From: JAIUNP01 sp020161975
Lineage (GTDB): Bacteria; Pseudomonadota; Alphaproteobacteria; Rhizobiales; Beijerinckiaceae
Assembly: GCA_036745275.1 (NCBI GenBank)
Contig: DAIOGK010000026.1
Location: 1 to 46,101 of the forward strand
Length of the DNA stretch: 46,101 nt
Direction of reading: 5' to 3'
In this document: piece by piece, positions 8,628 to 17,279 of the stretch
How the letters are laid out: each line of letters starts with the position of its first letter
How positions within the stretch are numbered: position 1 is the stretch's first letter
Notes under the pieces: generated by a model
Database searches by the model: none
What the model was told of the DNA's origin: nothing
The model's input: only the letters and a program-made list of their open reading frames with translations
Program-made: the position numbers and the translations under genes

Positions 8628-9194
8628 ATGCCAAATGCAAAACCTGCGCATGTCATCAAGAAGTACGCCAACCGGCGTCTTTATCATACCGGCACCAGTG
8701 CTTATGTGACCCTTGAGGACCTCGCCGCCATGGTCAAGGCGGGGGAGGATTTCGTGGTCAACGATGCCAAATCCGGTGAGGACATCACCCATTCGGTGCT
8801 GACGCAGATCATTTTCGAGCAGGAAAGCAAGGGCCAGAACCTGCTGCCGGTGAATTTCCTCCGGCAAATGATCCGCTTTTACGGCGACAGCATGCAGGGT
8901 CTGGTGCCCCGCTACCTCGAACTTTCGATGGATCGCCTGATTCAGGAGCAGCAGAGCTTTCGCGAGCAGATGACCAAGACTTTCGGCGGCTTTCCGCTCG
9001 GTCGCATGGATGATCAGGTTCGGGCCAACATGGCCGCCTTCACCGAGGCATTCCGAATGTTCTCGCCCTTTGCCGGCAAGACCGCTGACCCGGTTGCGGC
9101 CAAGGCCGCCCCGGTCGAGGATGACGAGGTTTCTGCGCTCAAGCGTGAACTGGGTGCGATGAAGGCACGGCTCGACAAGCTCGACAAACGCTGA
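8628..9194 (+). CDS. phaR: Polyhydroxyalkanoate synthesis repressor PhaR
   Basis: A DNA- and PHB-binding regulator that senses polymer granules and represses phasin and its own gene. The start at 8628 (MPNAKPAHVIKKYANRRLYH) yields 188 residues, typical of the family; an upstream in-frame ATG at 8556 is less likely. The conserved PHB/PHA accumulation regulator DNA-binding domain covers about residues 8-70 (KKYANRRLYHTGTSAYVTLE, DITHSVLTQIIFEQE). An amphipathic middle and an acidic, coiled-coil-like C-terminus (DEVSALKRELGAMKARLDKL) follow. It is divergent from phaAB, its probable pathway partners. Confidence 0.95.
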   Translation: MPNAKPAHVIKKYANRRLYHTGTSAYVTLEDLAAMVKAGEDFVVNDAKSGEDITHSVLTQIIFEQESKGQNLLPVNFLRQMIRFYGDSMQGLVPRYLELSMDRLIQEQQSFREQMTKTFGGFPLGRMDDQVRANMAAFTEAFRMFSPFAGKTADPVAAKAAPVEDDEVSALKRELGAMKARLDKLDKR

Positions 9195-9214
9195 ACGGCG
9201 ATCCGGACGTCCGG

Positions 9215-10957
9215 TCAGGCCACCGCCCGGTCGCTCGTGGCACTGGCCGGGAGTTCGTTGAGGGGATCGCCGATATAGTCGCCCTGGAGATAGACCACGC
9301 CCCATTCGGCGAGGAGGCGGGCGGAATCTTCGTCCTGCACCCATTCGGCCACGGTTTCGATGCCGAGATGGTTGGCCAGTTGCAACAGGGTTTTCACGAA
9401 GAAGCGATCGTCACTGGAGTTGGCGAGATTCTTGATGAAGGCGCCGTCGATCTTCAGGATGTCGATGGGCAGCATCCGCATGTTGCGGAATGAGGTGTGG
9501 CCGGCGCCGAAATCGTCGATAGCCACTTTGGCGCCCGTTGCCTTGATTTCCTCGATCACGCGCGTTGCGGTGGAGAGGTCTTCGATCAGGGATGTTTCTG
9601 TGATCTCGACGACGAGACGCTTTGCAAGGTCAGCGTTGGCGCCCAGATGGCTTCGGAACGCGTTCAGCCATTCGGGGTGCAGGACGGTCTCGACGCCGGC
9701 ATTGAAGGTGAGCTGGATGTCGGGGCTCTGACGCAGTTTCTCAATCGCCAGTTCCATCACCCGATGGTCGATCATGTGCACGAAGCCAAGTTTTTCAGCG
9801 ACGGGAATGATCTCGCCGGCTCCGATGATCACGCCATCGGGGCTACGCATCCGAACGAGGCATTCAAACATGGCATTCGCACCCGAGCGGGCGTGGTTGA
9901 TCGGCTGGTAGGCCAGCTGGATCCGACGCTCGTTGAGGGCAGACAGCACCTCGTCGGTGCGGGCTGCGTTCTTCTGGCGATGGGCCGCACGGTCCGGATC
10001 GCGCGTGTAGGCGGCGAATACTGTGTTGGTTTCGGCCTTGGCGTCGGCCAGTGCCTCTTCGGCGGCATGGAGAAGGCTGGTGACGTCATGAGCATCACGC
10101 GGACCGGCGACGCCGCCGATGCGGACGGAGGCGGAAATGGCGCCGGCGCTGGTTTCCACCGGGGTGTCGCGCACGACATTGGCGATGCGCTTGGCAGTGC
10201 GCTCCATCTCCTCGGGCAGGCTGGGCACGAGCAGGGCGGCAAGCTTGTTGCCGGCATAGCGGCCGAGCAGATCGAGCTTGCGGATATGCGAGCGGACGCG
10301 CCGGGCGATTGCAGCGATCAGTTCATCGCCGACATTGTAACCATAGGCCTTGTTGTGATGCGCCATGTCCTCGATCGAGATGATCAGCAGCACGAGGTTG
10401 CGCTTGTCATTGCGAACGCGCTCCAATGCCTCGCCGAGCGCATTGCAAAAGTCGGGACGGGTCAGCGCGCCGGTCGCCGGATCGGTCTGGCGGGTGGTGG
10501 CGATGCGGCTTTCGGCCTCGTTCGCCGCCGCGACGATGCGGACAACGCCATGGGCCAGCCACGGCCGACCGGCCTGGTTGGCAAACCAGCGGCCCTTGTC
10601 TTCAACCCAGAAGCGGCGTCCGGGGGTGGGATTGAGGAGGTAGCGGGTCGTATATGCGACACCGGTGCCCTTGTCCTGACGCTGGCATTCGAAGATCGTC
10701 GATTGCAGAGAGGTTGGGCTGGATGCATCGGTGACGACGGCATAGCCCGATCCCGAGGCGATCTGGGCCATATCATTGACGCCGAGAATCTCGGAGGCGT
10801 TCTGCGACCAGGTGATGCGGTCGCTTTCAATATCCCAGGAATAGACGGCCTCGCCGACCGACGACAATATGGAGCGGGGATCAAAAGCCGCAGACGCTGC
10901 GGTCGGGCCAAGAGCGGGCTCGGCAGCGCCGGCCTCTTCCATTTCCGATTGGTTCAC
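9215..10957 (-). CDS. PAS-degenerate GGDEF-EAL protein, predicted c-di-GMP phosphodiesterase
   Basis: A soluble 580-residue signalling protein. A PAS-like region spans about residues 28-145 (VGEAVYSWDIESDRITWSQN). A GGDEF domain follows at about 155-315, but its signature is AGNKL (235-239), so cyclase activity is not expected; it may be a GTP-binding regulatory domain. The EAL domain (about 335-570) has ECL at 365-367 with the metal-binding Glu kept, Asn419, EITET (451-455), DDFG (481-484), Lys502 in LKID, Glu538 in AEW, and the final QGD. The phosphodiesterase set therefore looks complete. It converges on phaR, with a CCGGACGTCCGG palindrome at 9203-9214. No membrane segment is seen. Confidence 0.9.
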   Translation of the reverse strand: MNQSEMEEAGAAEPALGPTAASAAFDPRSILSSVGEAVYSWDIESDRITWSQNASEILGVNDMAQIASGSGYAVVTDASSPTSLQSTIFECQRQDKGTGVAYTTRYLLNPTPGRRFWVEDKGRWFANQAGRPWLAHGVVRIVAAANEAESRIATTRQTDPATGALTRPDFCNALGEALERVRNDKRNLVLLIISIEDMAHHNKAYGYNVGDELIAAIARRVRSHIRKLDLLGRYAGNKLAALLVPSLPEEMERTAKRIANVVRDTPVETSAGAISASVRIGGVAGPRDAHDVTSLLHAAEEALADAKAETNTVFAAYTRDPDRAAHRQKNAARTDEVLSALNERRIQLAYQPINHARSGANAMFECLVRMRSPDGVIIGAGEIIPVAEKLGFVHMIDHRVMELAIEKLRQSPDIQLTFNAGVETVLHPEWLNAFRSHLGANADLAKRLVVEITETSLIEDLSTATRVIEEIKATGAKVAIDDFGAGHTSFRNMRMLPIDILKIDGAFIKNLANSSDDRFFVKTLLQLANHLGIETVAEWVQDEDSARLLAEWGVVYLQGDYIGDPLNELPASATSDRAVA

Positions 10958-11103
10958 TATGGCCCCCTGAATTCAGCTCTGCCAGCGTCGGGGATGCCTC
11001 CGGATGAGGTCGGAATCGCCCGCAATCACCTGCACCTTGCGCCCAATTGGTAAAGTTGCGCCTAATTTTCTGACGTCAGCGGTATCCAAGGTGGCACTGG
11101 TGT

Positions 11104-11118
11104 GCCGGGCATCCCGGC
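11104..11118 (-). repeat. Short hairpin downstream of rpmF
   Basis: Perfect 6-bp inverted repeat GCCGGG/CCCGGC (11104-11109, 11113-11118) with a 3-base loop. It lies past the rpmF terminator in transcription order, as a possible back-up structure. No T-run. Confidence 0.4.
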
Positions 11119-11135
11119 CATGCAAGGCAAACGCC

Positions 11136-11161
11136 AAAAGGGCATCCCGCAAGGGACGCCC
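11136..11161 (-). terminator. Rho-independent terminator of rpmF
   Basis: On the minus strand a 9-bp stem (arms 11153-11161 and 11140-11148, one G-U pair) with loop TTGC is followed directly by TTTT (11139-11136). It sits 54 bases after the rpmF stop. Confidence 0.75.
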
Positions 11162-11214
11162 GTTGAACGGCGTGGTCGTGTTCAGAGACGGACGGCGCCC
11201 AGGCGCCGCCGGCA

Positions 11215-11400
11215 TCAGGCCTCGGCGCGCGGCTTCAGGATCTGGCGACCGCGATACATGCCGGTTTTCAGATCGACGTGATGCGGACGGCGCAGCTCAC
11301 CCGAATCCTTGTCCTCAATATAAGTCGGTGCGCTGAGCGCATCGTGCGAACGGCGAAAACCGCGCTTCATGCGGGATGTCTTGCGCTTCGGAACGGCCAT
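11215..11400 (-). CDS. rpmF: 50S ribosomal protein L32
   Basis: A large-subunit ribosomal protein of 61 residues. The start at 11400 (MAVPKRKTSRMKRGFRRSHD) is the universal L32 N-terminus and has CCGGAGAG just upstream; the frame stays open 27 codons further without L32 character. The alphaproteobacterial form seen here lacks the zinc Cys pairs found in some phyla and ends in HHVDLKTGMYRGRQIL. It is monocistronic, with its own terminator about 54 bases downstream, and divergent from the prenyl synthase gene. Confidence 0.98.
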   Translation of the reverse strand: MAVPKRKTSRMKRGFRRSHDALSAPTYIEDKDSGELRRPHHVDLKTGMYRGRQILKPRAEA

Positions 11401-11677
11401 GGAACTCTCCGGCGGAACCAGCAGCATTCCGCGAGGCACATTCCCCGCCAGAACGCCACTTTTGAAATGGGCGAAAATCATTGGGTCAGACCCCGCATGG
11501 GCCGGTCGTCAGTGTACCGACGTGGCATCCATGGAAATTCTGTCCCGGAAGCGGCGGCTTATAGAGCCATCGGGCGGAAAATGCTAGTCCCGGCTGCGAG
11601 GAATTTCATATGGGGGGTGGCCGGCGTATTTCAGTGCGCCGGTTGATTCGCAAAACCGGGTTCAGACAGGGATCAGC

Positions 11678-12628
11678 ATGGCCGGAAATTCGGATTCGGG
11701 GCAAGGGGAAGAGGAAACGGCGCTGGACCTTTGGGTGGCGGGCGGAGCGCGGGCCTTTGATTCCCGGCTTGAAACGCTGTTGCTGGAGGGGGCAGGCTTG
11801 CGCCCGCCGCGCCTTGTTGCGGCCATGCGTCATGCCGTCCTTGCCGGAGGTAAACGGCTCAGACCCTTCCTCGTTATCGAAAGTGCGCGAATGGCGGGAA
11901 TCGTGGGCGAGGGACCGTTGCAGGTCGCAGCGGCGCTCGAATGCGTGCATTGCTATTCACTGGTTCATGACGACCTGCCGGCCATGGACAATGACGATAT
12001 GCGCCGTGGGCAGCCGACCGTTCACCGCGCCTATGACGAGGCGACCGCGATTCTTGCGGGTGATGCGCTCCTGACCATCGCCTTCACGATGATGGCGGAC
12101 CACAGGGTGTCGCCCTCTGCGGCCGTTCGCTTGCGGCTGGTAACGGCGCTTGCGGAAGCCTCCGGCGTCGATGGCATGGTTGGCGGGCAGATGCTGGATC
12201 TCGCCGCAGAGGGGCGCTTTGGCGCTAAAGAGCAGCCCGAACAGGGCATTGCCGGGGTGCTGGCGATCCAGAGCCGCAAGACCGGGGCGCTGATCCGCTT
12301 TGCGGCAGAGGCCGGCGCGCTTCTTTTGCCGCGCGGCGATGCCAAGCGTCGGGGGGCGCTGCGGCGCTATGGCGAAGCGCTGGGGCTTGCATTCCAGATT
12401 CGCGACGATCTGATCGACCATGAAGGCGACTCGCTCACTGCCGGAAAGGCGACCGGCAAGGACACAACCGCAGGCAAGGCGACGTTCATCAGCCTGCTTG
12501 GTGCAGATGGCGCGCGCCGGCAGCTCGACGCGGTGACGGCGGCCGGGCTTGAGGCGCTGGCGCCGTTTGGCGCGGAGGCGCGGGGGCTTGCCGCTGTGCT
12601 GCATTTCAACCGGACCCGGCAATCGTGA
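11678..12628 (+). CDS. ispA: Polyprenyl synthetase, farnesyl diphosphate synthase type
   Basis: Condenses isopentenyl diphosphate with allylic diphosphates to make C15 farnesyl diphosphate for quinones, carotenoids, hopanoids and undecaprenol. The 316-residue length is usual. The first Asp-rich motif is DDLPAMDND (about residues 98-106), with GGKRLRP before it and RRGQPTVH after it. The second is IRDDLIDHEGD (about 242-252). Motif spacing with DDxxxxD in the first site fits the bacterial IspA class; a geranylgeranyl synthase is possible but less likely. The first gene of a plus-strand run that continues with the MacAB-type genes after 80 bases. Confidence 0.93.
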   Translation: MAGNSDSGQGEEETALDLWVAGGARAFDSRLETLLLEGAGLRPPRLVAAMRHAVLAGGKRLRPFLVIESARMAGIVGEGPLQVAAALECVHCYSLVHDDLPAMDNDDMRRGQPTVHRAYDEATAILAGDALLTIAFTMMADHRVSPSAAVRLRLVTALAEASGVDGMVGGQMLDLAAEGRFGAKEQPEQGIAGVLAIQSRKTGALIRFAAEAGALLLPRGDAKRRGALRRYGEALGLAFQIRDDLIDHEGDSLTAGKATGKDTTAGKATFISLLGADGARRQLDAVTAAGLEALAPFGAEARGLAAVLHFNRTRQS

Positions 12629-12708
12629 CAGTCCGATTGGATCGTGACCGAATTCAGACAAACTGATAGGAGATGATCCCCGGCATGGGGGCGTTTCGGG
12701 AGGAGACC

Positions 12709-14388
12709 GTGAAGCGGATTGTCACTGTCGTTCTGGCGATGCTCGCGATTGCCGCCGGCGCCTTCTGGTTCGGGCGTGGCGACAGCGGTGGTGCGAGTGA
12801 GGTTGCCTACCGCACGGCAACGACCGACCGGGGCACGGTGATTGCGCAGATCTCCACCTCCGGCTCGGTTTCACCGATCACGACGGTGATTGTCGGTTCG
12901 CAGCTGTCCGGGCAGGTCATCGAAATCCTGGCTGACTACAATTCCGAGGTGAAGACCGGGCAGGTGCTGGCCCGGCTGAACGCCGACCAGATTCGCGCCC
13001 GGCTCGATGGTGCCCGGGCCGACCTGCAACAGGCCCATGCCGCGCGCCGGATGCTGGACGCGCAGATGGAGAAGTCCCGCGCGGACCGGGATCGCGCTGC
13101 GGCGGTGGCTGCCGACATGCGGGCGCAGCTCGAAAAATCCCGGACCCAACATGAGGATGCGGAAAAGACGCTGGCGCGGCAGGTGGAGCTTGGCGCGCGC
13201 GGTATTGTTTCCGCGGCCGCCTTGCAGACCGCCCGGACCCAGCGCGACATGCTGCTGGCCCAGGTCGATTCGGCGAAGGCACAGATCCGCTCCTCGGAGG
13301 CGCAGATTGCAGCGCTCAAGGCCGATTCCGCCGTCATCGAGGCGCAGATGATCTCGGCGGATGCCTCGGTGCAACAACGGAGTGCGATGGTCCGGCAGAT
13401 CGAGGTGGATCTTTCAAACACGGACATCCGATCGCCGGTGAACGGCGTCGTTGTCCAGCGCAATGTCGAACTTGGACAGCCGGTGGCGGCCTCGCTCCAG
13501 GCTCCGACGCTGTTTCTGGTCGCACAGGACCTCAAGCGCGTGCAGATTCAGGCCAATGTCGATGAGGCGGATGTCGGCCGCGTGCGAGAGGGGATGGAGG
13601 CGACCTTCATCGTCAATGCCTATCCGGGCCGCACCTTCAGCGGCACCGTCAAGCAGGTGCGGCTCGGTTCGCAGACCGTGCAGAATGTCGTCATCTACAC
13701 TACCGTGATCGAGGTGGATAACCCGGACCTCGACCTGAGGCCCGGCATGACAGCTAACCTCAGGATTGTCACCGAGCGCCGGCAGGATGTCGTGCGCGTG
13801 CCCAATGCCGCGCTGCGCTGGCGCCCGCCGGTGGCGGTGGAGCCGCCGCCGCCTGTCGCTGCGCCGGTCCAGCGTGAGGCGATCAGCGGGGATGAGTCGG
13901 CCGCAGGCCCGTTTGCCGGGGGTGGCGGTCCCGGTGGGGGTGGCGGGCGCGGCGGCTTCCAGCCGGGCGTCTTTGCCGACCGGATCAAGGTCGCGCTTGC
14001 GCTGGACGAAAGCCAGAAGCAGGCTCTCGACAAGATCGTGGCCGAACTGCCCGCCGGAAACGGGCGCGGTCGGGGGCGTGGCCTGCTCGTCGAGAAGATC
14101 AACGGGATGCTGACGGAGACGCAGCGGGCGAGCTTCGAGAGACTATTGCATGACTGGTCGCGTGGTGGTGGCCGGCGACGGCAGGAGGCGCGGGCCAACG
14201 AGGGTATCACCGGGCGGGTTTATCGCATCGGGGAGCAGGGCCGGCCGCAACTGGTGACCGTGCGTCTCGGATCAAGCGATGGGGCCTTTACCGAGGTGCT
14301 GTCAGGTCTTTCGGCCGGTACAACCGTGATTACCGGTGGTGGCCCGGCGCCTGCGGCCCGAACGGGCGGCTTCCGGTTCGGCATGTAG
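12709..14388 (+). CDS. macA: MacA-like periplasmic adaptor with an LTxxQ-like insertion
   Basis: Membrane-fusion adaptor linking the inner-membrane MacB-type transporter to an outer-membrane channel. I chose GTG at 12709 (MKRIVTVVLAMLAIAAG) because GGGAGGAG lies 5-6 bases before it and the membrane anchor starts at once; an ATG at 12673 sits directly on an AGGAG and is unlikely. Order: anchor, lipoyl half (VGSQLSGQVIEI), long coiled-coil hairpin (about 90-235), lipoyl half (TDIRSPVNGVV), and beta-barrel (QIQANVDEADVGRV). The membrane-proximal domain is interrupted by about 120 residues, including a Gly-rich run and two LTxxQ-like repeats (LDESQ, LTETQ). At 559 residues it is about 170 longer than E. 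coli MacA. The ATPase gene starts 3 bases after the stop. Confidence 0.9.
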   Translation: MKRIVTVVLAMLAIAAGAFWFGRGDSGGASEVAYRTATTDRGTVIAQISTSGSVSPITTVIVGSQLSGQVIEILADYNSEVKTGQVLARLNADQIRARLDGARADLQQAHAARRMLDAQMEKSRADRDRAAAVAADMRAQLEKSRTQHEDAEKTLARQVELGARGIVSAAALQTARTQRDMLLAQVDSAKAQIRSSEAQIAALKADSAVIEAQMISADASVQQRSAMVRQIEVDLSNTDIRSPVNGVVVQRNVELGQPVAASLQAPTLFLVAQDLKRVQIQANVDEADVGRVREGMEATFIVNAYPGRTFSGTVKQVRLGSQTVQNVVIYTTVIEVDNPDLDLRPGMTANLRIVTERRQDVVRVPNAALRWRPPVAVEPPPPVAAPVQREAISGDESAAGPFAGGGGPGGGGGRGGFQPGVFADRIKVALALDESQKQALDKIVAELPAGNGRGRGRGLLVEKINGMLTETQRASFERLLHDWSRGGGRRRQEARANEGITGRVYRIGEQGRPQLVTVRLGSSDGAFTEVLSGLSAGTTVITGGGPAPAARTGGFRFGM

Positions 14389-14391
14389 CCC

Positions 14392-15138
14392 ATGATGGAC
14401 GGCGCGGGCACGGCACTTGTCGCGGTCAAGGATATCACCCGCAGTTTCCGCATGGGGCAGGAAACCGTGCAGGCGCTGGCCGGAGTGTCACTTGAGATCG
14501 CGACGGGCGAGTTCGTTGCCGTGATGGGACCGTCAGGGTCCGGCAAGTCGACCTTCATGAATGTTATCGGCTGCCTCGATCGGCCCACGTCCGGTGTCTA
14601 TCGGCTTGCAGGTGAGGAGGTGTCGCGGCTCAGCGCCACGGCGTTGGCGGGCGTGCGCAACCGGCGGATCGGCTTTGTGTTCCAGCAATTCAATCTGTTG
14701 CAACGGGCCGATGCGCTGGCCAATGTCGAGTTGCCGATGGTCTATGCCGGCATCGCGGGGGCCGAGCGACATCGGCGGGCAAGGGCAGCGCTCGCCCGGG
14801 TCGGTCTTGCAGACAGGGCCACGCATCGGCCCATGGAACTCTCGGGTGGGCAGCAACAACGGGTTGCGATTGCCCGGGCGCTTGTCAACGAACCGGCCAT
14901 GCTGCTTGCGGATGAACCAACCGGCGCACTCGACAGTCGTACCTCGCTGGGCATCATCGCGCTCTTCCGGGCGCTGAATGCTCAGGGCATGACCGTGATC
15001 ATCGTGACGCATGAGGAGGAGGTCGCGCGTTTTGCTGACCGGGTGATCCGCTTTCGCGATGGGAAGGTTACAACGGACGGAAGGCAGGAGCCGGCGGATG
15101 TGGTGGCTGAGCAGAGCCGGCTTCAGGGGGTGGCATGA
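14392..15138 (+). CDS. MacB-type ABC transporter, ATP-binding subunit
   Basis: A 248-residue nucleotide-binding subunit of a type VII (MacB/LolD-like) ABC system. Walker A is GPSGSGKST (about residues 45-53), the Q-loop is VFQQFNLL, the signature LSGGQQQR, Walker B LLADEPTGALD, and the switch His is in VTHEEE. In E. coli MacB this domain is fused to the permease; here it is separate, a common arrangement. A second ATG directly follows the first, so the start could be 14395. Its stop overlaps the permease start (ATGA), so translation is likely coupled. Confidence 0.94.
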   Translation: MMDGAGTALVAVKDITRSFRMGQETVQALAGVSLEIATGEFVAVMGPSGSGKSTFMNVIGCLDRPTSGVYRLAGEEVSRLSATALAGVRNRRIGFVFQQFNLLQRADALANVELPMVYAGIAGAERHRRARAALARVGLADRATHRPMELSGGQQQRVAIARALVNEPAMLLADEPTGALDSRTSLGIIALFRALNAQGMTVIIVTHEEEVARFADRVIRFRDGKVTTDGRQEPADVVAEQSRLQGVA

Positions 15139-16367
15139 CCCTCAGTGATGCGGCCCGCTCCTCGCTCGATGCCCTGCGCGCCAATGCCCTGCGGTCGCTG
15201 CTGACCATGCTCGGCATCGTGATCGGCGTTGCCGCGGTCATTGCCATGATGGCGGTGGGGGGCGGAGCGCGCGAGCAGGTGAATGAACAGATCCGCTCGC
15301 TGGGCGCCAATCTCATCCAGATCGTGCCCGGCAATGTGACCAGCGGCGGGGTACGGCTCGGGGCCGGACAATCCTCGATGCTTACCGATGATGATGCTGT
15401 GTCCATCATCCGGCAGGTGCCCTCGGTTCAGGTGGCGGCGCCCGTCGTGCGGGGGGGTGTGCAGATCGTCGCAGGCGCCAGCAACTGGTCTACGGCGGCC
15501 ATGGGGGTGACGAGCGGCTATTTCGAGGCGCGCGAGTGGCCGGTGGAGACTGGGCGGGATTTCTCGACCGACGAATCCACGCGCGGCGGGCAGGTCGCGC
15601 TCCTCGGCCAGACGGTCGCTCGCAATCTCTTTGGCAGCGATAACCCCGTCGGCGAGAGCATCCGGGTGCGCAACGTGCCGTTCGAGGTGATCGGCGTGAT
15701 GGACAAGAAGGGCCAGACGGTGTTCGGCTCGGATCAGGACGATGTGATTTTCCTGCCGTTGATGACGGCCCGCCAGCGGGTGATCGGCACAAACCGGGCC
15801 AAGACGCGCTCGGTCAACCAGATCACGGTCAAGGTGCGTGAAGGTGAGAATCTGGCGCTGGCCGAGGCGGAAATCCGGAGCCTTTTGCGTCAGCGGCACC
15901 GGCTTCAGGAGGGCGCTGAAGATGATTTCCAGGTGCGCAACCTGGCAGAAATCAGCGCCACGCGCGAACAGAGCGCGCGGACGCTCGCCATGCTGCTGGC
16001 GGCTGTCGCTGGTGTCTCGCTGGTCGTCGGCGGCATCGGTATCATGAATATCATGCTGGTGTCGGTGACCGAGCGGACGCGGGAGATCGGTGTACGCATG
16101 GCGGTCGGCGCGCGACCGCGCGACGTGCTGGTCCAGTTCCTGATTGAGGCGACGACGCTTGCCATCATTGGTGGGGCTGTTGGCGTGGCGCTCGGTCTCG
16201 GGGTTGCCAAGGCGGTTGCGGATGCGGCGGGCTGGCCGCTGCTGATCGCGCCCGCCGTCATCGTGCTCGCCGTGGTTTTTTCGGGGCTGGTCGGTGTAGC
16301 CTCGGGGCTCTATCCAGCCATCCGCGCCTCACGCCTCGATCCGGTCGAGGCGCTGAGGACGGGGTGA
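15135..16367 (+). CDS. macB: MacB-type ABC transporter, permease subunit
   Basis: A 410-residue inner-membrane permease with the MacB layout. There is one N-terminal membrane helix (SLLTMLGIVIGVAAVIAMMAVG), then a large periplasmic domain (about residues 45-275). Three C-terminal helices follow in the FtsX domain (LVVGGIGIMNIMLVSVTERT, then TREIGVRMAVGARPRDV, and the last two helices to the end). The conserved PxxALR-like end DPVEALRTG is present. Overlap with the ATPase gene by 4 bases and the adaptor before it define a tripartite efflux or export operon. The substrate is unknown (macrolides, peptides, lipid-linked molecules and siderophores in relatives). Confidence 0.93.
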   Translation: MTLSDAARSSLDALRANALRSLLTMLGIVIGVAAVIAMMAVGGGAREQVNEQIRSLGANLIQIVPGNVTSGGVRLGAGQSSMLTDDDAVSIIRQVPSVQVAAPVVRGGVQIVAGASNWSTAAMGVTSGYFEAREWPVETGRDFSTDESTRGGQVALLGQTVARNLFGSDNPVGESIRVRNVPFEVIGVMDKKGQTVFGSDQDDVIFLPLMTARQRVIGTNRAKTRSVNQITVKVREGENLALAEAEIRSLLRQRHRLQEGAEDDFQVRNLAEISATREQSARTLAMLLAAVAGVSLVVGGIGIMNIMLVSVTERTREIGVRMAVGARPRDVLVQFLIEATTLAIIGGAVGVALGLGVAKAVADAAGWPLLIAPAVIVLAVVFSGLVGVASGLYPAIRASRLDPVEALRTG

Positions 16368-16374
16368 ACTTCTC

Positions 16375-17181
16375 TCAATAGGCGTTACCGCCCTGCTTTC
16401 CCACTGCGCCGGCCCGCGCAAGCTGAAGTTCGGCGCGCGCGCCGAGTTGCAACATGTTGATGTCGTTGAAGGTGGTCATCATCGAATAGCCGAGCGCGGC
16501 ATGTTCGGCGGCGCTGGCGCCGGAGAGGCAGAAGGCGGTGGCGAACTTGCCATGGGCTTTCGCGCGGGCGACGACATGCTTCAGCGCCTTAAAGACTTCC
16601 GGTGCCGCCTGGTCGACCTTGGCGCCGTTGAACAGCGAGATCGACAGATCCGAGGGGCCAACGAATACCCCGTCGATACCATCCACGGCCAGGATATCGT
16701 CGAGCGCGTCGATGGCCTGCTGTGTTTCGATCATGGCAATGGCGACGGTCGCCCGGTTTGCGATCTTGAGATACTCACCACCGGTCATGCCGCACATCGT
16801 GGCCGCCCGCACCGGGCCAAAGGAGCGCTCGCCGAGCGGCGGGAACTTGGTGTAGGCCGCAAACTTCTTCGCATCCTCGACCGAATTGATCATCGGGGCG
16901 ATGATACCCATGGCGCCGTAGTCGAGGGCGCGCGAGGCAAAGGAAAAATCGCCGACCTGAATGCGGACAATCGTCGCCTTGCCGGCAAGTGCGGCATAAG
17001 CAATGCCGTCGATGACCGACTGCTGATCATGCAGGCCATGCTGCATGTCGAGCGTGATCGAATCAAAATCCTCGCGGGCGAGAATCTCGGCATTGACAGC
17101 ACTGGCAACCGAAACCCAGCCAGTGAAGGTGGCACGGCCGGAGCGCAGCAGATCGGCATGGGCGAGCAGGGGAGAGGACAT
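16375..17181 (-). CDS. HpcH/HpaI-family aldolase/lyase
   Basis: A 268-residue class II pyruvate-aldolase-family enzyme (HpcH/HpaI, citrate-lyase-beta-like TIM barrel). Seen: TLDMQHGLHD, where the family has D-x-EHG; VRIQVGDFSFASRALDYGA; GERSFGPVRA; the metal-binding Glu in AMIETQQA; and VGPSDLSISL with the metal-binding Asp. Relatives cleave 4-hydroxy-2-oxo acids or 2-keto-3-deoxy sugars; the substrate here is not evident. It converges on the MacB permease gene with 7 bases between stops. It follows the ATP synthase zeta gene on the same strand behind a terminator-like hairpin, so it probably has its own promoter. Confidence 0.88.
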   Translation of the reverse strand: MSSPLLAHADLLRSGRATFTGWVSVASAVNAEILAREDFDSITLDMQHGLHDQQSVIDGIAYAALAGKATIVRIQVGDFSFASRALDYGAMGIIAPMINSVEDAKKFAAYTKFPPLGERSFGPVRAATMCGMTGGEYLKIANRATVAIAMIETQQAIDALDDILAVDGIDGVFVGPSDLSISLFNGAKVDQAAPEVFKALKHVVARAKAHGKFATAFCLSGASAAEHAALGYSMMTTFNDINMLQLGARAELQLARAGAVGKQGGNAY

Positions 17182-17202
17182 GGGCGTTCTTCCAAAATGA
17201 CA

Positions 17203-17225
17203 AAGGCGCCCCGGCGGGGCGCCTT
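17203..17225 (-). terminator. Terminator-like hairpin after the zeta-subunit gene
   Basis: Perfect 10-bp stem (17203-17212 and 17216-17225, AAGGCGCCCC and complement) with a 3-base loop. On the minus strand it is followed by a loose T-rich tract. It lies 55 bases past the stop of the DUF1476 gene and just upstream of the aldolase gene. Confidence 0.65.
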
Positions 17226-17279
17226 ATCATGACGGCATTTATGGCCGATGCAAGCAGTTGTATGATAACTGCCGGGCGC

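Noticed and set aside
10973..11215. An 80-codon open frame on the minus strand starting at the rpmF stop (TGATG overlap)
   Set aside because: It runs through the rpmF terminator hairpin at 11136-11161, has no recognisable domain, and its composition does not look protein-like. The overlap is probably chance.
12709..16367. The MacAB-type operon as an antibiotic resistance determinant
   Set aside because: Family membership alone does not give the substrate; relatives export many compounds, and nothing nearby points to resistance or recent transfer.
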